Shown here one piece after another: positions 62,879 through 64,000 of a stretch of 64,000 bases of DNA; positions within the stretch are counted from its first letter, which is position 1, and each line of letters begins with the position of its first letter. This DNA is from Streptomyces sp. PH10-H1. Its GTDB lineage: Bacteria; Actinomycetota; Actinomycetes; Streptomycetales; Streptomycetaceae. The notes below the pieces were generated by a model that searched no databases, was not told the DNA's origin, and worked only from the letters and a program-made list of their open reading frames with translations. The translations under genes and the position numbers were made by a program. The DNA lies in contig NZ_JASISZ010000004.1 in NCBI RefSeq assembly GCF_030063355.1, positions 62,001-126,000 on the forward strand. Reading direction: 5' to 3'.

Positions 62879-64000
<1,122 letters not shown>

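Overview
The window is high-GC actinobacterial DNA that reads as Streptomyces chromosome. The signs are strong G/C at third codon positions, GTG/TTG starts, a WhiJ-type XRE/DUF397 pair, DUF2637 and SAV_915-like proteins, and stand-alone HATPase regulators. No rRNA, tRNA or CRISPR array was recognised. Most of the window is one purine-to-glyoxylate catabolic supercluster; accessory and decayed DNA lies at about 19-23 kb and 56-63 kb.

Left part (1-19 kb): the 3' end of a PoxB-type pyruvate oxidase with a terminal frameshift, a GH38 alpha-mannosidase, an ATP-binding regulator, a DUF2637 membrane protein, an iron-box-controlled FhuF-like protein, a GntR regulator and a TPR-like protein. Next comes the xanthine block: a PucR regulator divergent from a three-subunit xanthine dehydrogenase operon, an AzgA-type purine permease and XdhC. 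An AlkZ-like winged-helix protein and a SAV_915-family protein follow.

Decayed segment (19-23 kb): an HFCD flavoprotein, a truncated XRE regulator, a stand-alone serine-recombinase-like protein whose catalytic Ser is Ala, small orphans, and a relic of a PQQ biosynthesis locus in which a broken pqqB is joined by deletion to the 3' half of pqqE. An acyl-CoA synthetase and a TetR/FAD-monooxygenase pair follow.

Catabolic core (27-56 kb): gcl, an Mrr-like protein, catalase, glxR, hyi, an HTH regulator pair, uraD-uraH-uricase, 8-oxoguanine deaminase and a urate/xanthine permease. After a block of transport, phospholipase C and dead-EEP genes come malate synthase, a MocA-like cytidylyltransferase, a Ser/Thr kinase, an AllR-like IclR repressor, and allantoinase-allantoicase. 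Together these take guanine/xanthine to urate, allantoin, allantoate and glyoxylate, then to tartronate semialdehyde and glycerate or into malate. Catalase removes the H2O2 made by uricase. Two shared operator motifs can be read by eye. TTCCG-N5-CGGAA (paired at 21-bp spacing before gcl, hyi and aceB, single before allB) fits AllR. TTCAACA-N4-GTTGA (overlapping the -35 of catalase and uraD, also before allB) has no assigned regulator.

Right end (56-64 kb): a 5.67-kb integrative element with a large serine integrase splits a HATPase regulator gene. Joining the flanks at a GA dinucleotide restores a 152-codon frame exactly. The element carries an XRE/PLD-like regulator, a Nudix hydrolase, an operon of tiny overlapping genes and a nested palindrome of about 150 bp, but no recognisable transfer or replication gene. 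A GH1 beta-glucosidase runs off the right edge.
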